This document shows positions 60,201 to 64,000 of a stretch of 64,000 nucleotides of DNA, in pieces. Below the pieces are notes generated by a model, which worked only from the letters and a program-made list of their open reading frames with translations, was not told the DNA's origin and did no database searches. The stretch covers positions 9,427,388-9,491,387 of the forward strand of contig CM034406.1 in assembly GCA_019925095.2 (NCBI GenBank). Direction: 5' to 3'. The stretch comes from Dendrolimus kikuchii. Lineage: Eukaryota > Arthropoda > Insecta > Lepidoptera > Lasiocampidae. Numbering within the stretch: position 1 is the first letter of the stretch; each line of letters opens with the position of its first letter. The position numbers and the translations under genes were made by a program.

Positions 60201-62584
60201 GTTCTGGTTTATGAATCAATTTAATTCTATTTTATCATTTTCATTACTTTACAATTCAGATACCTAAATCGTTGTAAAACGTCTCCGTTTCCGGTTATTA
60301 CGAGTGTTATTTTTAAATGTTGAATAACACTTATACCTACTTATACTTATTTGCTCATGTACAATATTTAATCATCTATCCACTATGCAAGTTTGGTGAT
60401 GACATAACAAATTCTTTGAACTCAATCTTGAAATACCTATCTAATCATCAATCCGATTTGGTTGTAGTATTTCCGTACATATGACTCAAAATCAGATTAC
60501 AAAATAGAAACAAAACTGCTTATTACTCAAGAAAAAACAAGCAGAACTAGATGGCTTTATAGTTTAAAGCTATCTCTTTTTAATATTTTCAAAGATTGTA
60601 CAGCATTAAAAAGTCTTATAGATTTAATATGGTCGACGACCAAATCTCAAGAGTTTGCTCTGCTGCAGTGACAATAGTTATACCTTAGGATTACCATCTG
60701 GGTGGGCACTTAAAAACCACTGAAAAGAAACAGAATGTTAAAAATATCCATGCATTATATTTATAACTAAGATATGCCCGTGACTTCGTCCACGATCGAC
60801 TTGAAATTCCCGTGGGATTCCCCGCACACAAAGTATCGCAGCAATTAAAAAAACGAACCCCAACAAAGTTTTAACTTGAAGTTTTACGGGCAGGTTTTCC
60901 AACTGGATAAGTACATTAACAATCTGCCCGTAAAATTACAAGTTAAATCTTTGTTCCCATCCGTTTTTCCACTTCTCCGTTGAAGTTTCACTTCTACTAT
61001 GTGTCCCAGCACACATTTCGATTTTTCGCAGGTTTAATGCAAATTATAATTTGGTTAGGTTAGGTACATTTTAATTAATGCATTTTTTATTTAAACATAT
61101 TTTATTTTATCAAACAAACAAACTGAATTCGATCTGGAACCAATAAAAACATCGCCAGTCTAGTCTAAATTTATGCCGCCCTTCCACGCGGCCTTAACTC
61201 TTTTTCGTGACAGAAAAATCCTAAGACCCCGTCTATATAGAAGTTTCACTTCAAAAAAAGAATGTAACCTATCGTTTTAGTGAAAACGGTGTCGGAATAA
61301 GCTAATTTTTATGCACCCGAACAACTACAAATCGATCCTTGGAAAATCCCCACAGGATTCCCGGGATAAAAAGCACTCATTTTAGTACATAATACACATA
61401 CTTAAATACTATCAATCAGTGAAGAAATTGCATTGGAATTCCAATTTATTTTTCAATCTGGTAATTTTAAATAATTCCCAGAAAAAATCCTGCTAGATTC
61501 CCAGGGTAATAAGTAGCGCAAATTTTAAGGCTAAAAATTTGCTGTCGATCAGCGATAACCGCATCGAAATGGACCCAGTAGTCTTTACGTAATTCCAAAA
61601 CAAACAGACGAGAAATGTAAAAAAATGCATCTTGTTCTTCTCCATAGCTTATATAGTCTATTCCGGTTGTTTTTTTTAAAAGCTTCAGTGTACAGACACG
61701 GCATGTTTAGAATTTTATAATAGTATCGATTATATAGGGAATTCACTTTTCTCTTTCTGTTTTCCATGTTAGTACGTTCTATGGTTCACTTTTATGTATT
61801 GTGACTGTTGAAATTCTGAATTTCTGACTCTCTGTGTAAGCATATGGTTTAAAATTATTTTAGTCAAAAATGTCACATTTTGCAGAAGTCAAATCACAAT
61901 AATAAAAATAGCCTTGGGCCCTTATTTAGTCCCACTAGGCATCAAGCTCTTTTGATTATCGGACTGATGATAAAGATCCTCAGTCATGAAATATATAAAT
62001 TCTATCTCCGGTAGGTGTATTTTATCCCTTTTTTCATCTCGTAAAAATACTCTTATCCATCTTATCTCAACCCAGGCGAGAGCTCAGTGGATAAGTGGGA
62101 GAGATTCCAGGGTAGTAAAGCTACTCAACCTACTACCACTGAAGTACTTCCGAACTTGCAATACAATCTATCGCTGAGACGCCTCGTTGCAGTAATTTAA
62201 AGCTGTCTTTGATGGCACATACATTCTCTAACATGTGTTTAGCTGACGGGGTCATTTATTCTTTAACCAAACCTTTGGAATAAATAATTTGGAATTAGAA
62301 TTATCCGAAATCTAAACCAAAAATACTGTATTTTAAACAATTTCTTTTCTTCCCCAGTGGAACTTCCCTCTGCAAAGCAACTGGAAACCACGAAACAACT
62401 TATCGCTATTGGACTACACTTGGGAGTCATCAGTCCTGACTACAAGCTCATCGGCCACAATCAAGTAATGACTACTGAATGCCCTGGAGGGTCACTTATG
62501 GAAGAAATTTCGCATTGGGACAACTATGTACCAGGACATATTGATTTTAGTCCGTACATGATGAATAAAGCAAACAAATTATAA
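48211..62584 (+). CDS. Secreted peptidoglycan recognition protein, predicted amidase (PGRP gene 2)
   Basis: Four exons (48211-48292, 50406-50613, 57539-57657, 62358-62584; phases 1, 2, 1) give 211 aa. Residues 1-20 are a signal peptide (MAYTFSCWAVLFF, cleavage near VYA|LPK). The amidase domain spans about 31-193, with YPFPFYTKEMWGG, VVIHHTAIP, C69-C75, WSDIGYNF, EGRGW, SIGICLIGDW and LIGHNQ...TECPG. H61, H170, C178, Y96 and T176 are retained, predicting zinc amidase activity. Differences from gene 1: two extra cysteines (C99, C130) on neighbouring core strands, Asn171 where GHRQ is usual, GIHAGRAND in place of GAHAVGYNT, and an 18-residue C-terminal tail. In the first 57 residues of exon 4, 33 match gene 1. 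Introns total nearly 14 kb and are full of repeats. It is probably a diverged PGRP-LB-type paralogue; expression is not shown by sequence. Confidence 0.92.
48331..48735 (+). mobile_element. RTE-like LINE, 405-bp copy in PGRP gene 2 intron 1
   Basis: Starts 38 bases after the donor site. It encodes only the LINE C-terminus (RVRNTEVRKRVGL, MLRWFGHVERM). The 10-bp duplication TACTAGGTAC lies at 48321-48330 and 48736-48745. Near-identity to 25658-26046 indicates a recent insertion. Confidence 0.93.
49260..49355 (+). repeat. Simple-sequence tract
   Basis: GTGTGCGTGTGAGAGTGCGC, then GTGTGTATGTATGTATACAT and TA dinucleotides; alternating purine-pyrimidine, able to adopt unusual DNA forms. Confidence 0.8.
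49385..49700 (+). mobile_element. SINE A, full-length reference copy
   Basis: About 310 bases from ATCCGTGCAGGAACGGAGAA to CTGCTGAACTCCTGCAATAA with a long A-rich tail (AAAAAAAAATAAATAAAAAA). The tail sets the sense strand. At least eleven partial copies exist in this window. An AGGTTCCAGTCC block is only loosely like a Pol III B box, so a tRNA origin is not clear. Lies in PGRP gene 2 intron 1. Confidence 0.88.
50128..50225 (+). mobile_element. Mariner-like element end
   Basis: TTAGGTTGGGAAAAAGTTTG then TTCGCATTTTATATAAAAAT is the characteristic inverted-repeat end of mariner elements, preceded by TA. No transposase frame is visible and the other end was not located. Confidence 0.65.
50406..50613 (+). 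CDS. PGRP gene 2, coding exon 2
   Basis: 208 nt, the same length as exon 2 of gene 1, between CATACAG and GTAAGTTG. Contains H61, C69-C75 and Y96. Confidence 0.93.
50685..50890 (+). mobile_element. GC-rich LINE 5' fragment
   Basis: TTGGGGAAATCCGCTTGAGG, GTGGGATTCGCCTCGTCGGT and GGATACCCACTAAAACCCCT are the reverse of 54450-54725 in part. About 75 bp after exon 2. Confidence 0.65.
51733..52122 (+). repeat. Dispersed repeat F, copy 2
   Basis: Lacks the head but has TTTCTGTCGATCAGCGTTAA, CCGCATCGAAATCGGACC and the 3' part ACAGACACAGCATTTTTAGA found also at the end of 60778-61740. Confidence 0.7.
52139..52305 (+). mobile_element. RTE-like LINE, 167-bp copy in PGRP gene 2 intron 2
   Basis: GATGTCAGGAGCCTTAAGAA to the TATG tail; 13-bp duplication GAAAGAAGAAAAA at 52126-52138 and 52306-52318. 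It sits just after the end of repeat F. Confidence 0.93.
52672..52712 (+). repeat. TA/TATG simple repeat
   Basis: ATATATATATATATGTATAT and TATATATATATTC; self-complementary. Confidence 0.85.
52770..53020 (+). other. GC-richer unassigned segment
   Basis: An 80-residue Arg/Ser-rich frame (LTRKRNQRKSCESHRT start) runs through bases much richer in GC than the surrounding intron. I recognise no domain. It ends at the left terminus of element E and could be the end of another repeat. Confidence 0.25.
53027..54015 (+). mobile_element. TIR element E with insertions
   Basis: Ends CAGGGCCCAATTCTGCTA and TAACAGAATTGGGCTCCTG are inverted repeats of each other. The body is interrupted between TTCGTATTCTAC (about 53111) and TAAATCCACAATATTTTCTC (about 53750): in the 46262 copy the corresponding pieces touch. 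The insert contains family B (53125-53525) and a further unassigned 220 bases. Confidence 0.65.
53125..53525 (+). mobile_element. Repeat family B copy
   Basis: GGGCCAATGCAGAGAGTGGC, CGACGGGCAGACGCCACAGT and GGGCTTGCCCTTGGGTGCAT follow 40600-40978 block by block. Confidence 0.8.
54450..54725 (-). mobile_element. GC-rich LINE 5' fragment
   Basis: GTCTGCCAGGGCACGCGGAG, GGTTTTAGTGGGTATCCCTA and CTCAAACGGATTTCCCCTGG are shared, inverted, with 18430-18560 and 50685-50890. Confidence 0.65.
55209..55425 (+). repeat. Direct repeat in PGRP gene 2 intron 2, copy 1
   Basis: ACGGAGTTCTTGTGAAAACT, GGCCACATTTGACTATTCAG, TTTTACACATTTTTAGAAAA and TAAAACTGCACCGCACA recur in order at 56103-56310. Confidence 0.85.
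56103..56310 (+). repeat. Direct repeat in PGRP gene 2 intron 2, copy 2
   Basis: Second copy, about 895 bp downstream. There is also weak similarity outside the repeat (CTATACAAAAC..AGGC at 55650 and 56869), so the original duplication may have been longer. Confidence 0.85.
57042..57128. repeat. Dispersed repeat, copy 2
   Basis: Partner of 6147-6235. Confidence 0.7.
57226..57486 (+). other. Unidentified open segment before PGRP gene 2 exon 3
   Basis: Two overlapping plus-strand frames stay open for 68-86 codons in DNA richer in CpG than its surroundings. One reads FLSPDGVIAIRACNDKYPGY, the other FIGYYVQDAVAAPAHSAKQW. Neither matches a domain I know, and no acceptor/donor pair brackets it clearly. 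It may be a fragment of a mobile element or a decayed gene. Confidence 0.2.
57539..57657 (+). CDS. PGRP gene 2, coding exon 3
   Basis: 119 nt, as in gene 1, after the acceptor CTTTTTACAG and before GTATGATA. Encodes NFCVGSEGSAFEGRGW through ICLIGDWR; includes C99 and C130. Confidence 0.92.
57770..57960 (+). repeat. Common dispersed repeat fragment
   Basis: AAAACGGCTGGACTGATTTT, then AATAAAACTCCACAGATACG and CGCGGGCACAGCTA. Same broad type as 20808-21130 and 47090-47235. Confidence 0.5.
58015..58235 (-). mobile_element. SINE A, 3' two thirds
   Basis: TTCAGCAGACAGGCGGCCCA, GGAAAGCGTTTACTATCGCG and CTGGAACACAACTCAGGTTG on the plus strand; reversed relative to 49385. Confidence 0.82.
58257..58395 (-). 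mobile_element. LINE 3' tail with intact hairpin
   Basis: Minus strand: GGTTGCCTGGAAGAGATCGC, TTTTTAGCGATAAGGCC, then TGTATAATAAAAAGTTATCT and a TATC end. Confidence 0.85.
58625..58760 (+). mobile_element. LINE C-terminal fragment
   Basis: A frame with GVKNDMRINDFNVRDAEDRV then KWIRKSRKADCGRRSK resembles the D-x-x-R-W-R segment of RTE-type LINEs. No tail is seen. Confidence 0.5.
58863..59990 (+). mobile_element. Jockey-like LINE, 3' part, with a nested retroposon
   Basis: Coding remnants IPVSEKVKILESYLIRGLSW and PHIAELSRRVFLSSKSL are followed, after a 160-base insertion, by ILDYADLINLSASKIFCIRF and FSAEYSNYFTPLQC. A long AT-rich 3' UTR and the hairpin terminus (GGTTGTCTGGAAGATATCGC, TTCTTAGCGATAAGACC) follow, then GGTGTACAATAAAGTGTTAT and a CT tract to about 60000. 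It is the most complete copy of the family; frameshifts and stops make it inactive. Confidence 0.78.
59037..59195 (-). mobile_element. Retroposon family H inserted in the LINE
   Basis: Starts on the plus strand with a T-run (poly(A) reversed) and holds GCGCCTGATGTCAGGCGGTA and CAGTCTAAGGTGGAGCACGC. It interrupts the LINE between KLA(Q) and the PILDYAD motif. Confidence 0.75.
60778..61740 (+). repeat. Dispersed repeat F, copy 3, split by repeat G
   Basis: The head (GACTTCGTCCACGATCGACT to AGTATCGCAGCAATTAAAAA) and the rest (AAAGAATGTAACCTATCG onward) are contiguous in copy 1 at 34018. Here about 385 bases lie between them. Confidence 0.7.
60870..61252 (+). repeat. Repeat G, copy 2, inserted in repeat F
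   Basis: Contains a roughly palindromic head (TTTTACGGGCAGG... and ...CTGCCCGTAAAA) followed by the blocks of 46470-46830. The nesting gives its order of arrival. Confidence 0.75.
62358..62584 (+). CDS. PGRP gene 2, coding exon 4 and stop
   Basis: 227 nt after the acceptor TTCCCCAG. Encodes ELPSAKQLETTKQL through LIGHNQ, TECPG (H170, T176, C178), WDNY and the extra tail ending MMNKANKL. Confidence 0.92.
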
Positions 62585-62654
62585 TTATCGTCTTTTAATG
62601 CAATCTCTCCGCTTAAGAATATCAGTACATGCAAGAAGTTTGGATTTATTTTTA

Positions 62655-62885
62655 TCATGTATGTCTCTGCAGAGCACAAGCATAAAAATTTGAAGACCTT
62701 TGAAGGGCTTGTGTGGGGCCATGGGAAGGCCAACACGTAGAGGCCCCTTATCAAATATAATGTATATGTGATGTAACACTGACCGGCAATTATCCCTATC
62801 TGCACCATATAAAAATACACCCAAGGACAAGCCCCGGTTAGTGTAGGACTATAGGGCATGAGTATAAAAGGTACCGGGCTATAGA
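62655..62885 (-). mobile_element. Repeat family B copy close to PGRP gene 2
   Basis: TTTGAAGGGCTTGTGTGGGG, CCATGGGAAGGCCAACACGT and CACCCAAGGACAAGCCCC. Begins about 70 bp past the stop codon, so it may be part of the transcript's 3' UTR. Confidence 0.8.
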
Positions 62886-63130
62886 CTAATCCGTTCTCCG
62901 AGAAAGGTTCCAGCCCTCTGATAACCTGAAGAGTTGATGAGCCGTTTTGATAAGTCTTTGTAAAGGCTCATGGTCTCAAAACTCCACGATCCAGGCACCT
63001 CAATAGCAAACGGCACCAGTAAATAACTCTAACTGAGGGTTATATATTTGCACCGGTTGAGTGATTCAGCAGTTACCGCCGCCGAACTAGCTGAACTGGT
63101 CGTATTTGGTAAATGGGTTGCGGCTGACGT
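62886..63130 (-). mobile_element. Retroelement C-terminal fragment
   Basis: A minus-strand frame reads SAATHLPNTT, YLLVPFAIEVPGSWSFETM, LYKDLSKRLI and YQRAGTFLGERI, the same domain as FLPFGVEALGPW at 12565-13130. Confidence 0.65.
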
Positions 63131-63334
63131 CAGTAAATAGACCTCGTTCTTAAATTTGTTAGAGACTTATAACTCACCTTAATCGGTCAATGAATTTAAT
63201 GAATGAATCAAATAAAGTCGAATTGAGTCATATATATAGTTTTATTAATAAAGAAACTGTGTGAATAATCTTTGAAGTCGTTTGTTTTTGCCATGTTACA
63301 AATGTATTTAGTTTCCGAATTAGCTAATTAGTAA

Positions 63335-63615
63335 TAGCTTAGTGGTTAGCGCAAGCATCCCAAACTCAAAGGCGTGAGTATAAATTCTGACCGGAAAGCA
63401 TGCACCACTTAGGCAGTTCTCTGGCCTAGTGTGTATATTGCTATAAATACTACGCGCTAACGATGAAGAAAATCATCGTGATAAAACCTGCACATCGAGA
63501 TAATGGATGTGTCAAACCCACCAATCAGCACTTGGGCAAGCCTGTACTCTCCGTTCCCCTATAAAATTCGAATCCTCGAACCCAGCAGTGGGACGTTTAT
63601 GGGCTGTTTTTGTAA
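63335..63615 (+). mobile_element. tRNA-derived SINE T, copy 2
   Basis: A box TAGCTTAGTGG (63335-63345) is intact; the B box is mutated. Body and end (ACCCAGCAGTGGGACGTTTA) match 40979-41265. Confidence 0.8.
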
Positions 63616-64000
63616 TAAATTTTATAATATAAATGATAATACATATAAATAATGATATAGACATATAAAATTGTACAGTGCAGTTGACAGTAAAATCAAC
63701 TGAAAAACCTTTTAACAAGCAATAAAATGTCGCGTGGCATCCATTGAGTTATATGTACTAGTACATTATACGTCATTGGTCGCAGCCTCCTAGATTTCGT
63801 GTGAGAATAGTATGTTTCGAATTCATAAAATTGCTAAATAAAATATGTTCATGTTGTTTTTATTTACTGAAATATTAATATTTTGGCTAAAATAGACCAT
63901 AAGGCATAATATAAACCTGTTTCTCAAAAATTGTCAACAACCGAATTCGAATGATTCCATTAGCTTATTAATTACTGTTTAAACGTAACTGAAATTCTTT
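63616..64000. other. AT-rich end of the window, nothing recognised
   Basis: No exon or clear repeat. Confidence 0.35.

Overview
The window looks like a piece of a moth or butterfly (lepidopteran) nuclear genome. It is AT-rich, its genes have small exons with GT-AG introns, and most of it is made of short dispersed repeats of types known from Lepidoptera: 5'-truncated non-LTR retrotransposons, poly(A)-tailed and tRNA-like SINEs, MITEs and Helitron-like fragments. The assignment rests on my recognition of repeat and protein families, not on a database search.

The clear cellular genes are two tandem, same-strand peptidoglycan recognition protein (PGRP) genes. Gene 1 has coding exons 31538-31616, 33693-33900, 37389-37507 and 38549-38733 (196 aa). 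Gene 2 has coding exons 48211-48292, 50406-50613, 57539-57657 and 62358-62584 (211 aa). Both have a signal peptide and a complete PGRP/amidase domain with all zinc-amidase residues. Their intron phases are identical (1, 2, 1) and their middle exons have identical lengths (208 and 119 nt), so they are an ancient tandem duplicate. The sequence most resembles the PGRP-LB type of secreted amidase, which degrades peptidoglycan and damps Imd signalling. A third, lower-confidence gene is represented by one proline-rich exon on the minus strand (3521-3719).

Layout: 1-3.4 kb is AT-rich and unassigned. At 3.5 kb is the minus-strand exon. From 4 to 31 kb is a repeat field with retroelement fragments, including reverse-transcriptase remnants at 22986-24494 and two MITEs. 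PGRP gene 1 occupies 31.5-38.7 kb. From 38.8 to 48 kb are repeats and unassigned AT-rich DNA. PGRP gene 2 occupies 48.2-62.6 kb, its introns swollen by insertions. From 62.65 kb to the end are further repeats, beginning only about 70 bp past the gene 2 stop codon.

The most informative non-coding structure is the insertion record. One RTE-like LINE has seven 5'-truncated copies, six with target-site duplications of 10-13 bp readable directly. Another LINE family has a 3' hairpin with a compensatory base-pair change and simple-repeat tails. Several nested insertions give relative ages. I found no CRISPR array, rRNA gene, true tRNA gene or bacterial-type operon.
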